DNA from: Arsukibacterium tuosuense
Lineage (GTDB): Bacteria; Pseudomonadota; Gammaproteobacteria; Enterobacterales; Alteromonadaceae
DNA: 64,000 nt
Direction of reading: 5' to 3'
Assembly: GCF_900215315.1 (NCBI RefSeq)
Contig: NZ_OBEB01000001.1
Span: 744,001 to 808,000 of the forward strand
This document shows positions 27,372 to 35,893 of the stretch, piece after piece. Within the stretch, counting starts at the first letter, position 1. Each line of letters starts with the position of its first letter. The position numbers and the translations under genes were made by a program. Under the pieces are notes generated by a model. The model was not told where the DNA came from, made no database searches, and saw only the letters and a list, made by a program, of their open reading frames with translations.

Positions 27372-27912
27372 TAGTATTCTTCCTGTATAGCACCGCATCA
27401 ACCTCGCCCAATGCATCCTGGTGCAAATAGCGTTTAATAAACTGCATACCTAATTTACGCATTACCCCAATGGAGCCGGCATTGTCCGGCATGGCAACAG
27501 CCGATAAATAATTAACAGCAGGATTACGCGCCACCACAGTTGCAGCCACTGCCGCCGCCGCTTCGCTGGCATAACCCTGGCCCCAGTAAGGCCGCATAAA
27601 ACGCCAGCCAATTTCCAGCTCGTCGTTGCTTGGTGTGTTGGTATTAAACCCCATAGGCCTGATAAGCACCCAACCCAGATAAGCATTGTCTTCAAGCCGG
27701 CGTACCTGCCAGATCCCAAAGCCCCGCTCAGGGCTACGATACTGTGCCATGCGTGGCAGAAATATTTCGGTAATTTGCTGCATAGAGGTGCGTTTACCAC
27801 CATTCAGATAACGCATTACCTCTTCGTCCTGATCGACTTTAAATAACAGCCCGGCATCCTGCTCCGTTAACAGAGTAAAGCACAGCCGCGGGCTGGGGGG
27901 TATGGCAAACAT
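27358..27912 (-). CDS. GNAT N-acetyltransferase (RimJ/RimL-like)
   Basis: A 184-residue acetyltransferase of the Acetyltransf_3 type. It begins PRLCFTLLTEQDAGLLF and continues through GFGIWQVRR and AYLGWVLI to the acetyl-CoA binding region WRFMRPYWGQGYASEAAAA, then a C-terminal MRKLGMQFI. The target may be a protein N-terminus or a small amine. I choose the ATG at 27912 over a TTG at 27933. Its 3' end overlaps the histidine phosphatase gene, giving a two-gene operon behind the inverted repeat at 27958. Confidence 0.87.
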   Translation of the reverse strand: MFAIPPSPRLCFTLLTEQDAGLLFKVDQDEEVMRYLNGGKRTSMQQITEIFLPRMAQYRSPERGFGIWQVRRLEDNAYLGWVLIRPMGFNTNTPSNDELEIGWRFMRPYWGQGYASEAAAAVAATVVARNPAVNYLSAVAMPDNAGSIGVMRKLGMQFIKRYLHQDALGEVDAVLYRKNTNENS

Positions 27913-27957
27913 GCTGGTAAATCCCGTACTCAAAATAGTATTTCAACCTAACCGTTA

Positions 27958-27984
27958 TTGGTTACATTGAAATAAAGTAACCAA
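27958..27984. promoter_or_regulatory. Inverted repeat upstream of the GNAT/phosphatase pair
   Basis: TTGGTTAC, 11 bases, GTAACCAA: a perfect 8-bp inverted repeat 46 bp before the acetyltransferase start. The spacing of about two helical turns between arm centres would suit a dimeric regulator, but a related half-site AGTTACC follows immediately and no regulator can be named. It could alternatively be a 3' hairpin for the RNase J-like gene. Confidence 0.4.
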
Positions 27985-28024
27985 AAGTAGTTACCATCAC
28001 AATTTTAAATTTCAGACTGATTGG

Positions 28025-29395
28025 CTAATGCTCTACCGCAATCCGGCCAGCGGTTACCGCCTGTGGCCAAACCCGTGGCTGGGGTGCCAGCACAAATAAG
28101 TCACCATTCTGGCCGGTAAATTGCTGCGGTACGCCCGCGGCACGGGCTACGCCGGCATTGGCCTGAATATGTGCGGCTTCGCCATGCACCGGCACAGCTA
28201 TGGCCGGTTGGACATAGCGGTAGAGTAAGTCCAGCTCGCCCTGATTCGGATGGCCCGACACATGAATAAGCTCGGCACTGTCGGCACTTTGCAGGGTACG
28301 TACTTTCAGCATGTTTAACTGCGCTATCAAGCGGCTGACCAACATTTCATTTCCAGGGATCAGAATAGCGCTGAACAGCACCAGATCATTCTCTTCAAGC
28401 AGTAAGTGTGGATGCCGATGCTGAGCCAGCCGGCTAAGTGCGGCCCGCGACTCGCCCTGACTGCCAGTGGCCACAACCAGTACTTCGTTAGCCGGCAAAT
28501 AGCCAACATGCGAAGGCTCAATCAACGGAATATCATCCGGCCAGTAGCCGCAAGCGCGGGCTGCACCAACCATATTCTCCATCGCCCTGCCAAACAGGGC
28601 TAAATAGCGGCCGGTGCGCCTGGCAATATGGCCCAGGCTAATCAGCCGGCCGATATTACTGCTAAAGCCGCTTACCACCACCCGCTGTTTCTCTGCACTA
28701 ATCACCTGATACAAGCCCTGATAGCAAGCCGTTTCAGACTCAGAAAAACCCGGTTTTAAAGCGTTGGTCGAATCACACACCATAGCGGTAATATCCTGAC
28801 CCGCCAGCCGCTTAAATACCTGGGGCTTAAAAGGCCGGCCGGTCATCGGCGCCTTGTCTATCTTCCAGTCGGCAGTATGAAATACCTTGCCTGCAGCCGT
28901 ACTGATTAACAGCGCCTGCGGCTCAGGTATCGAATGGGTGATATTCAGCCAGTTAATTGAAAAAGGCCCGATATTGCAGGTGCCACCGGGTGGAATTTCA
29001 ATAATTGGCATATCCTGCGATAAGCCACTGTTGGCGATTTTACGGCGCAAAATTTCTGCAGCAAAAGGTGTGCAATACACCGGGCAGCCAAAACGTGGCC
29101 ATAAAAAGGGTAAAGCACCAATATGGTCTTCATGGGCGTGGGTAATAATAATCCCAGCCAGCAGCTCTTTGCGCTTAGCAATAAATGTCGGATCGGCAGC
29201 CTGCACTTCCGCAGTAATCGGGCTGGCTGTCGGCTGCAGTGGGTTATAAAAGGTTACGCCGCAATCAACCATTAACCAGCGGCTGTCATGGCCGTACAGG
29301 TTAAGGTTCATACCAATTTCGCCACAGCCGCCCAGCGGTAAAAACCATAAATCATTCGGGCCTGGCAATAAGTCTGCAGGTAAGCGGACAGTCAA
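28025..29395 (-). CDS. RNase J-like metallo-beta-lactamase/beta-CASP protein, short form
   Basis: A 456-residue protein. It begins with LGGCGEIGMNLNLY, as RNase J does, and has the zinc motif HAHEDH in ITHAHEDHIGAL, the HSIPE and HTADWKID segments, and the beta-CASP histidine at VHGEAAH. The frame is open up to 29569, but the first 58 codons look non-coding. A TTG at 29395, preceded seven bases away by AAAGGA, gives MTVRLPADLL and removes the overlap with the channel gene. RNase J degrades or processes RNA from the 5' end. Compared with the usual 550 residues, the C-terminal dimerisation domain seems missing. Confidence 0.8.
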   Translation of the reverse strand: MTVRLPADLLPGPNDLWFLPLGGCGEIGMNLNLYGHDSRWLMVDCGVTFYNPLQPTASPITAEVQAADPTFIAKRKELLAGIIITHAHEDHIGALPFLWPRFGCPVYCTPFAAEILRRKIANSGLSQDMPIIEIPPGGTCNIGPFSINWLNITHSIPEPQALLISTAAGKVFHTADWKIDKAPMTGRPFKPQVFKRLAGQDITAMVCDSTNALKPGFSESETACYQGLYQVISAEKQRVVVSGFSSNIGRLISLGHIARRTGRYLALFGRAMENMVGAARACGYWPDDIPLIEPSHVGYLPANEVLVVATGSQGESRAALSRLAQHRHPHLLLEENDLVLFSAILIPGNEMLVSRLIAQLNMLKVRTLQSADSAELIHVSGHPNQGELDLLYRYVQPAIAVPVHGEAAHIQANAGVARAAGVPQQFTGQNGDLFVLAPQPRVWPQAVTAGRIAVEH

Positions 29396-29534
29396 AACAG
29401 CATCCTTTATCTGGAAAAGATAAGCATTGTACGCAGTGAACAGCCGTTTAGTACACCAGACTCTGGTATATATCTGACGCAGCTGTATCGGCGAACGGTG
29501 TCGATTAAGCCGGTAGACTGCCGGTATTGAATAA

Positions 29535-29963
29535 CTACTTACGACTGCTCCAGTCCCGTTGCATCTCAAAAAACAAAAACGACGCGGTCCAGGTAATTAG
29601 CACTAAGCCGGTCAGTGATTCAATACCGGTTAAAAACCGTAGTTCGCCCAGGGGGGCAATATCGCCAAAACCAACAGTGCTGTATACCGTAAAAGAGAAA
29701 TAGACGCAGTCCATCAGGCTGCCATCAAAATTACCACTGAGCTCGCCCCAGCCATCAGCGTTGTGCATTAAGTAATACGCCATAGCAAACACCCAAATCT
29801 CCAGCGAATGGGCAATCAGAGCGCCAAAAACCCCCACTACAATCCGGTAACGGTGTTTAATATTCAGCTTTGGAATATTTACAGTAAGCCGGTATAAAAA
29901 CTCGTAGTGAATGGTAACCACAATCGCGACAATCACACTGTTTAACAACCACACTGAGATCAT
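29535..29963 (-). CDS. Two-transmembrane potassium channel (Ion_trans_2)
   Basis: A 142-residue inner-membrane protein. Hydrophobic helices lie at about 2-20, 40-60 and 110-132, with the selectivity filter TVGFGD in the re-entrant loop before the last helix, so it should conduct K+. The filter has F in place of the usual Y (TVGYGD), a known tolerated variant. No cytoplasmic RCK domain is attached. I place the start at 29963, seven bases after AGAGGA, and not at the first ATG of the frame. Confidence 0.85.
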   Translation of the reverse strand: MISVWLLNSVIVAIVVTIHYEFLYRLTVNIPKLNIKHRYRIVVGVFGALIAHSLEIWVFAMAYYLMHNADGWGELSGNFDGSLMDCVYFSFTVYSTVGFGDIAPLGELRFLTGIESLTGLVLITWTASFLFFEMQRDWSSRK

Positions 29964-30057
29964 AATCCTGTCCTCTGATAGTGCATTGAACAACATAACG
30001 ACTAATGCCAGATACCATACACCACTGTGGCCAGTCGACCCAGCATAAATCGACTTT

Positions 30058-30109
30058 ATAGATTAGAACAATCTGTTTAATTCACATAAAACTATCAGCA
30101 GCTTACTAT
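30058..30109 (+). promoter_or_regulatory. Putative katG promoter with OxyR-like site
   Basis: TTCACA (30081-30086), a 17-base spacer and TACTAT (30104-30109) form a plausible sigma-70 promoter about 165 bp before the katG start. Overlapping it, ATAG-N7-CAAT-N7-ATTC-N8-CTAT (30058-30095) resembles the four-part OxyR consensus ATAG-N7-CTAT-N7-ATAG-N7-CTAT, but the inner half-sites are poor and one spacing is off by one. The rest of the 310-bp gap (29964-30274) shows nothing else I can name. Confidence 0.4.
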
Positions 30110-30274
30110 ACTATCTACACGGTAATACCTCTAAGCAGATGATATTGAGCCATTTCAGCTTGGATAATACCGGTTGCCTGCTGGTTCTGCCCAGAGCCAT
30201 TGGGCAATGTCTTTTATCGGTACCAAAACGCAACTGTGTATAACGACAAAACGTTAATTTATAGGAAGCGAACA

Positions 30275-32539
30275 ATGAAAAAACTACAATTTACTAAAAC
30301 GCTCCTGGCAGGCATGATGAGCATGCTGCTGGCATCAGGTGCTGCTTTTGCCAACGAGCCACAAAAACCTGAAATGGCCAAACCGCAAGGTGCTGTTGCC
30401 ACAGGGGCAGCCAAAGGCACGGCCGCCAGAAATAATCAGTTTTGGTGGCCAAATCAACTTGATTTAACGCCACTGCGTGATCACGATGCCCGTTCTAACC
30501 CCTATGGTGCTAACTTCAGTTACGCTGATGCCTTTAGCAAACTCGACCTGGCTAAAGTGAAACAAGATATCGATGCGTTGCTTACCGAGTCCCAAGACTG
30601 GTGGCCAGCCGACTTTGGCAATTATGGTCCGTTTTTTATCCGGATGACCTGGCACAGTGCCGGGACCTACCGCACGCTGGATGGCCGCGGCGGGGCCGGC
30701 GGTGGCCAGCAACGCTTTGAGCCACTAAACAGCTGGCCGGATAACGCAAGTCTGGATAAAGCGCGGCGTTTACTCTGGCCGGTAAAACAAAAATATGGTG
30801 AGGCACTGTCGTGGTCAGATTTAATAGTACTTGCTGGTAATGTGGCGCTGGAGAACATGGGTTTTCAAACTTATGGTTTTGCCGGTGGCCGGGCGGATGA
30901 CTGGGAACCCGACATGGTGTACTGGGGACCAGAAGTTGAAATGCTGGCCAGTGATCGGGAAGATAAAGACGGTAAATTGCAACGGCCATTAGGCGCCACC
31001 CATATGGGCCTGATCTACGTTAACCCGGAAGGGCCAAGAGGTGTACCAGACCCACTGGGTTCAGCAAAAAATATCCGGGTAGCCTTCGAACGTATGGCAA
31101 TGAACGATGAAGAAACCCTGGCATTAATTGCCGGCGGCCATACTTTTGGCAAAATGCATGGTGCACACAAACCAGCAGATTGCGTGGGTGCCGAACCCGC
31201 GGCAGCAGGCATTGAAGAGCAAGGCTTTGGCTGGAAAAACAAATGCGGTAAAGGCCATTCGGAAGATACCGTCACCAGCGGCCTGGAAGGCGCCTGGACC
31301 CAGGCTCCAACCCGCTGGACTTCGCTGTATTTAAGCAATCTGCTTAACTTCGAATGGAAACAGACCCGTAGCCCGGCTGGTGCAATTCAGTGGATACCAA
31401 CTGATGAGTCGCTGCATACAGCGGTAGCGGATGCGCATGTCGAGGGTAAGTTTAACCCACCGGTGATGACCACTGCCGACTTAGCGCTGAAGTTTGATCC
31501 GGAATATCGCAAGATCGCCGAGCGCTTCTTAGCTGATCCGGAAGAATACCGCCTGGCATTTGCCAAAGCCTGGTACAAACTAACCCACCGTGACATGGGT
31601 CCGCCACGTAATTTCTTAGGTAAAGAAGTACCTCAAGAAGTGTTGATCTGGCAAGACCCGATAGATCAGAAAACCGAGTCCACTATTAACGAGCGGGATG
31701 TTAAAGCGTTAAAAGCTAAAATTTTAGACACGGACTTGACCGTACCAGAACTGGTACGCGTAGCCTGGGGCTCTGCTGCCAGCTACCGTAACAGCGATAT
31801 GCGTGGTGGAGCCAACGGTGCCCGCCTTGCGTTAACGCCACAAAAGGATTGGGCGGTAAATAACCCGGCTGAGACCGCTAAGGTACTCGATACCCTGCAA
31901 GGTATTCAGACTGAATTTAACAAAAGCAGAAGAAAAGTATCACTGGCTGATTTAATTGTGCTGGGTGGTGCGGCTGCCATTGAAAAAGCGGCCAAAGACG
32001 CCGGTTATAACATTACCGTGCCATTTAAACCAGGTCGTGGTGATGCTACGCAGGAAATGACTGACGTTAATGCTTTCAGCTTGCTGGAGCTGACCGCTGA
32101 CGGTTTCAGAAACTACTTTGACGCCGATGCCAGCTATAAATCACCAACAGAAATGCTGGTTGATAAAGCTGATCAACTGGATTTAAGCGTACCGGAAATG
32201 ACGGTATTGGTCGGTGGTCTGCGCTCACTTGATGCAAACTATCAGGGGGCTAAGCATGGTGTATTTACCGATAAACCCGGTACCTTAAATAACGACTTCT
32301 TCGTTAACCTGCTGGATATGTCTACCGTATGGAAAAAGTCTGATACTGACGGTATCTACGAAGGTTTTGATCGCAAGTCGGGAAATAAAAAGTGGTCAGC
32401 AACGTCAGTAGATTTAATCTTTGGTTCAAACTCTGAGTTACGTGCCGTAGCCGAGGTATATGCCTTTGACACGTCGAAACAGAAGTTTGTCGACGACTTT
32501 GTTAAAGCCTGGACTAAGGTAATGAACCTGGATCGTTAA
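30275..32539 (+). CDS. katG: Catalase-peroxidase with signal peptide
   Basis: A 754-residue bifunctional haem enzyme that dismutates H2O2 and has peroxidase activity. The distal site is Arg123, Trp126 and His127 in [12 protein letters not shown]. Trp126, Tyr248 (GLIYVNPEG) and Met274 (ERMAMNDEE) form the covalent triad needed for catalase activity, and His289 in AGGHTFGK is the haem ligand. The C-terminal half is the usual degenerate second domain. The first 26 residues (basic MKK start, hydrophobic core, AFA|N) are a signal peptide, so this is a periplasmic form, like KatP. AGGAAG lies six bases before the ATG at 30275. Confidence 0.95.
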   Translation: MKKLQFTKTLLAGMMSMLLASGAAFANEPQKPEMAKPQGAVATGAAKGTAARNNQFWWPNQLDLTPLRDHDARSNPYGANFSYADAFSKLDLAKVKQDIDALLTESQDWWPADFGNYGPFFIRMTWHSAGTYRTLDGRGGAGGGQQRFEPLNSWPDNASLDKARRLLWPVKQKYGEALSWSDLIVLAGNVALENMGFQTYGFAGGRADDWEPDMVYWGPEVEMLASDREDKDGKLQRPLGATHMGLIYVNPEGPRGVPDPLGSAKNIRVAFERMAMNDEETLALIAGGHTFGKMHGAHKPADCVGAEPAAAGIEEQGFGWKNKCGKGHSEDTVTSGLEGAWTQAPTRWTSLYLSNLLNFEWKQTRSPAGAIQWIPTDESLHTAVADAHVEGKFNPPVMTTADLALKFDPEYRKIAERFLADPEEYRLAFAKAWYKLTHRDMGPPRNFLGKEVPQEVLIWQDPIDQKTESTINERDVKALKAKILDTDLTVPELVRVAWGSAASYRNSDMRGGANGARLALTPQKDWAVNNPAETAKVLDTLQGIQTEFNKSRRKVSLADLIVLGGAAAIEKAAKDAGYNITVPFKPGRGDATQEMTDVNAFSLLELTADGFRNYFDADASYKSPTEMLVDKADQLDLSVPEMTVLVGGLRSLDANYQGAKHGVFTDKPGTLNNDFFVNLLDMSTVWKKSDTDGIYEGFDRKSGNKKWSATSVDLIFGSNSELRAVAEVYAFDTSKQKFVDDFVKAWTKVMNLDR

Positions 32540-32570
32540 GTGTTAAGTGTTAAGTGTTAAGTGTTAAGTG
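32536..32570 (+). repeat. Five tandem copies of a 7-bp unit at the katG stop codon
   Basis: TTAAGTG is repeated five times without a mismatch. The first copy contains the katG stop TAA (32537-32539). Because seven is not a multiple of three, the TAA of successive copies falls in all three frames, so any frameshifted ribosome would also stop here. Slippage at this tract would not alter KatG. Confidence 0.95.
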
Positions 32571-32591
32571 TTGAACTTACTCACATATCTA

Positions 32592-32617
32592 AAGAAAGGG
32601 CCTGCGGGCCCTTTCTT
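32592..32617. terminator. Bidirectional terminator between katG and the reductase gene
   Basis: AAGAAAGGGCC, a TGCG loop, GGCCCTTTCTT: a perfect 11-bp stem with an A-rich left side and a T-rich right side. It lies between the convergent katG and flavoprotein genes and should end transcription from both. Confidence 0.85.
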
Positions 32618-32639
32618 CCAGCAAAAGTTGGAGCCGAAA

Positions 32640-33923
32640 CTAATATAAATCGCGGTGGTAGCGGCCCTGGGCAACGAATTGCTGATACTCTTCAGGCCCC
32701 AGAGCTGTCCGGAGCATAGTATCGACAGCTGTGCCCATGCCTTCATAGCGTCCACAAACATATACGCGGCCACTGACACCAATAAAACCCTTAATTTCAT
32801 CTATTTTATTCCGCATCACATCCTGGACATATGCCGGCTTTTCGCTGTCACGCGAAAATGCCCAATCAAACATAGTTATTACGCCGCGTTGCTGCCACAG
32901 CGCAAGCTCGCTATGCAATCTCTGATTGGGATCTGCGTCGCGCTCACCATAAATAAGCCACACTGGCCCTGGCCCGGCCTGTTGCGCCCGTTCAGCCAGA
33001 TGGCCCCGAATGCCGGCCAGGCCACTGCCGGCAGCAATTAACAATAGCGGTGCCTGATGCTCATTAATATAACAAGACGGATTGGCCACAACCTGTAAAT
33101 TTACCTGCTGCCCTATCTCAGCCGTCAACGTCAGCCAGCCGGAGCAAAGCCCCAGCTCACCATGCTCGGTAACCTGCTGACGCACCACCAGCTGCAGCTC
33201 ATTGTCAGCCGGCACTGACGCTACCGAATATCGACGCACGGTGGCCTGCTCGTTGTTGTCCGGTTTAATAGCAACAAGATCACCGGCCCGCCAGCAGGGT
33301 AGCGGCTCGCTGCAGGTAAAGCGCAGCTGAAACAAACCGGGTTGCGATTCGGTATTTAAGCGGGTGCGTGCTGCCAGCTGCCAGCTTTGCCAGGGGTTGT
33401 CGGTTAGTTGTGCAGCCTGTTGCTGATCCCGGGTCTGCAGCGGCAAACTTGCCTTGGCCCCTAGCCGGGCCAGCAGCTGGTACAAATCGGCACCAAACTG
33501 ACAAAACTTCGGGTAACGACTGTCACCGAGCGCCAGCACATCATAGGCAAGTGAGCTGAACAGTTGGCCGTTGCTACTGTGGCCGCTGGCTGCAGTCAGT
33601 GCCTGTAATTCGCGGTAGAAACGCCGGCCATTATCAGGCGGTTCGCCATCACCATAAGTACTGACCACAAACACCGCTTTCTGCACCTGCGACAACTGCT
33701 TTGGCACAAGTTCCGATAACGGCATAACACTGGCCTGCGCCGGCCCGCCCAGGGCCAATTGCTGCTGCAAGGCAAGCGCCCGGGCAGAGCCGGTCTGGCT
33801 GGCATAAGCCACCAGCACTGGCTGCAGGGCGGCCACAGCGGTACGGGGTTGGCGGTGGCGCCAGACAACGCTTAGCGTCCAGACCAACCAGCTCAGACAA
33901 AGCACAACGGCTAACGTAATCAT
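32640..33923 (-). CDS. Membrane-anchored flavodoxin/FNR-type reductase
   Basis: A 427-residue protein. One N-terminal transmembrane helix (about 2-21) is followed by a flavodoxin domain (VAYASQTGSA for the FMN phosphate, then STYGDGEPPDNG). Next comes an FAD/NAD(P)H-binding domain, with RRYSVAS for FAD, a GSGLAGIRG nucleotide loop and the C-terminal VYVCGRYEGMG. This is the domain order of the sulfite reductase flavoprotein and cytochrome P450 reductase. It is the last gene of the Fur-controlled iron operon, and its ATG overlaps the previous stop (TAATG). I infer that it passes electrons from NADPH to the PepSY membrane protein. Confidence 0.88.
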   Translation of the reverse strand: MITLAVVLCLSWLVWTLSVVWRHRQPRTAVAALQPVLVAYASQTGSARALALQQQLALGGPAQASVMPLSELVPKQLSQVQKAVFVVSTYGDGEPPDNGRRFYRELQALTAASGHSSNGQLFSSLAYDVLALGDSRYPKFCQFGADLYQLLARLGAKASLPLQTRDQQQAAQLTDNPWQSWQLAARTRLNTESQPGLFQLRFTCSEPLPCWRAGDLVAIKPDNNEQATVRRYSVASVPADNELQLVVRQQVTEHGELGLCSGWLTLTAEIGQQVNLQVVANPSCYINEHQAPLLLIAAGSGLAGIRGHLAERAQQAGPGPVWLIYGERDADPNQRLHSELALWQQRGVITMFDWAFSRDSEKPAYVQDVMRNKIDEIKGFIGVSGRVYVCGRYEGMGTAVDTMLRTALGPEEYQQFVAQGRYHRDLY

Positions 33924-34747
33924 TACAGCGGCAATACCTCAAAAGTCGCTGAGTAGCCACCGCTTCGAATGGTCGCCGGTGCAGCCGCTTTCTGATCACT
34001 GTAGCTGGCTTCCAGAAAATACATACCGGCCTGCGGCCAGGTAATGTTGATTTCGCCGCGGGCGTTGGCAACAGACTTGATCAGATCCTGACTGTTACGA
34101 TATCGCATGCCACCGGGAACCACTTCCACTTCAGCCCCCGCCGCCGGCTCACCATCAATTAACAGCTTAAAGGTTGCCGTTTCGGTTGCATACAGGTCGT
34201 TTGGATGGGTCAGCGGTATCAGCTCTAACCCCTGCATAACCGGTTGCAATGCATCTGTTGTTGGTGCACCTACGGTGACAAAGGTTTCAACCCTGCGCCA
34301 GCTGCGTGACACCTTCAGATCCGTTGCATCGGCTGGCACAGCAGCAGCGAATTCAGATTCATCAGCCTGCTGCCCCCGCCCCGGCCACATTTTCCGGTTA
34401 CCTTCTTTATCCCGCCAGAACGCGCGTAAGCCACCATTGGCCCGGGCGATTCTGTAAGTCCCCTGCTGTGCAAGCTCTACGTCAAATACACTGCGATAAC
34501 GCCCTTTTGCCGCGTTTATCATCTGCACCGGTTCACCATCCGGGCCGGTTACTGTAATACCATCCAGCGGCATCGCCACATGATCTGGGTGAAACAACGT
34601 ATTAGAAATTGCCGCATCAATCGTTACCACGGCATCATCACCGGACAGGACAGTCGCACTTGGCTCCAGCCAGGCACGATGTGCATTCGCTGAAGTTGCA
34701 ACCACTAGCGCCGCAATGGCAGTTAACAGCATGAATTGTAAACGCAT
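33923..34747 (-). CDS. DUF4198 periplasmic protein
   Basis: A 274-residue exported protein. The signal peptide is likely cleaved after SANA, so the mature protein would begin with histidine (HRAWLEPS), typical of DUF4198 proteins and suggestive of metal binding. The body is beta-rich, with two domains (about 22-150 and 160-274) resembling carboxypeptidase-like or Ig-like folds, including the GEPAAGAEVEVVPGG segment. The operon context implies a role in handling iron in the periplasm. GAGGATAAAA precedes the ATG. The stop overlaps the next start. Confidence 0.8.
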   Translation of the reverse strand: MRLQFMLLTAIAALVVATSANAHRAWLEPSATVLSGDDAVVTIDAAISNTLFHPDHVAMPLDGITVTGPDGEPVQMINAAKGRYRSVFDVELAQQGTYRIARANGGLRAFWRDKEGNRKMWPGRGQQADESEFAAAVPADATDLKVSRSWRRVETFVTVGAPTTDALQPVMQGLELIPLTHPNDLYATETATFKLLIDGEPAAGAEVEVVPGGMRYRNSQDLIKSVANARGEINITWPQAGMYFLEASYSDQKAAAPATIRSGGYSATFEVLPL

Positions 34748-34779
34748 TATTTTTATCCTCAGTTTGCTGATCTAACAAA

Positions 34780-35283
34780 TTATTTATGTAAGCGAATTGA
34801 CTGCAGCTCGCTTTGCCCTGCAACCACCATTGGTAAACGCTGCTCATCTAACGGCAGTGTTATTGGCAACTGCAGCACCTCACGGCCGCCGACTTCCCGG
34901 GCTGCCTCTACCTTGATGGTGTATTTTCCGGCAGGTAACGCTGCCAGCGCATGTTGCAACCGGGTACTGATGGTATGTTGCCCCGGGCCTTTAGTAGCGC
35001 CGGTCAGGCCGTCTACCGGCATACTCAGGGCCCGGCCACCGCGACGCCACCACTCACGTAAGTCTTTCAGCCATTGCTGGCCTTCGCCGTTTGCTAAAGC
35101 CAGGTCGAACCAGACCGCAACCTGGGTTGCCTGGCGGCGGTCATCCTCAATCCACACCGCCACATAAGGTGGGTGATACTCCGCCACGTTCAGCCGTGGC
35201 AAGGTTACTGTTAAATTAACGTCAGCGGCGAAAGCTTGGAAACTTATCATCACGACTGTTAATGCCATCCAGAATTTACGCAT
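34780..35283 (-). CDS. DUF2271 protein with ApbE flavinylation motif
   Basis: A 167-residue periplasmic protein. The signal peptide ends near AFAA (residue 20). The DUF2271 body has an early PPYVAVWIED strand and the block WWRRGGRALSMPVDGLTGAT. Within it, D91-G-L-T94-G-A-T97 matches the ApbE target pattern D-x2-[ST]-G-A-[ST]; Thr97 would carry FMN through a phosphoester bond. DUF2271 has been reported as a flavinylated family in genome surveys of ApbE systems. It should be a soluble electron carrier between the PepSY protein and a ferric substrate. No apbE gene is in the window. AAGGGAC precedes the ATG. Confidence 0.87.
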   Translation of the reverse strand: MRKFWMALTVVMISFQAFAADVNLTVTLPRLNVAEYHPPYVAVWIEDDRRQATQVAVWFDLALANGEGQQWLKDLREWWRRGGRALSMPVDGLTGATKGPGQHTISTRLQHALAALPAGKYTIKVEAAREVGGREVLQLPITLPLDEQRLPMVVAGQSELQSIRLHK

Positions 35284-35299
35284 TGTTAATGTCCCTTAT

Positions 35300-35893
35300 T
35301 TATATAAATACCAGCATAATGACTACCGGTATAAGTGCGCCTAAGGTAACCATGGGCCAGGTCATCGGCCGGTGTGGCCCCTGCCGGAACAGCAGAATCA
35401 GCCCGGTAATACAAAACACCACACAAACCAGGGCAAAAATATCAATAAACCAGAACCACACGGCACCAGTATCCCGACCTTTGTGCAGGTCGTTAAAGTA
35501 GGCCACCCAACCGCGGTCGGTTCGCTCATAAGTAAACTCAGCAAGGCCAGTATCAATTGCCAGCCAGGCATCAGCACCAGGCCCGGGCATCGCGACATAA
35601 AACTCAATACCGTCCCACTCTCCCGACTGCTGCGGTGGCATTGTCACCCCCTGCTTTCGCAAGTAGTTGTGTAAATCTGCTGGTAGCATCACCTTACCTT
35701 CCGGCAACTGTTGCAAGCGTTTCAGCACCGGTGCCGGCACGGCCATTTCAACAGTGGTTACCCGGGTAGTGCCGCTAATATCAGCCGCATGGTTTAAGGT
35801 AATACCGGTAATCGCAAACAGCAGCATGCCTGACAGCGTGACGGCGGCACTTATCCAGTGCCACTGTCGAACCGAGCCAATATTCAAACGCAT
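35300..35893 (-). CDS. PepSY-associated transmembrane protein
   Basis: A 197-residue inner-membrane protein of the PepSY_TM-like type. A helix near 12-34 (with RQWHWISA before it and NH after it) precedes a periplasmic PepSY-like region (about 45-135). Two C-terminal helices (about 145-168 and 177-196) follow, with the conserved FNDLHKGRDTG before them. The histidines on the helices are likely haem ligands, as in related trans-membrane electron carriers. Its ATG overlaps the receptor stop (TGATG), so translation is coupled. I infer that it moves electrons from the cytoplasmic reductase to the DUF2271 flavoprotein. Confidence 0.85.
   Translation of the reverse strand: MRLNIGSVRQWHWISAAVTLSGMLLFAITGITLNHAADISGTTRVTTVEMAVPAPVLKRLQQLPEGKVMLPADLHNYLRKQGVTMPPQQSGEWDGIEFYVAMPGPGADAWLAIDTGLAEFTYERTDRGWVAYFNDLHKGRDTGAVWFWFIDIFALVCVVFCITGLILLFRQGPHRPMTWPMVTLGALIPVVIMLVFI

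Noticed and set aside
29396-29569. 58-codon N-terminal extension of the RNase J-like frame
   Set aside because: It overlaps the channel gene, does not resemble the family, and the TTG at 29395 has a good ribosome binding site and the right N-terminus.
30636-30989. 117-codon minus-strand frame inside katG
   Set aside because: Opposite a fully conserved catalytic region; Pro/His-rich product with no family.
33649-34071. 140-codon minus-strand frame over the DUF4198/reductase joint
   Set aside because: Wrong frame relative to two coupled and conserved genes.
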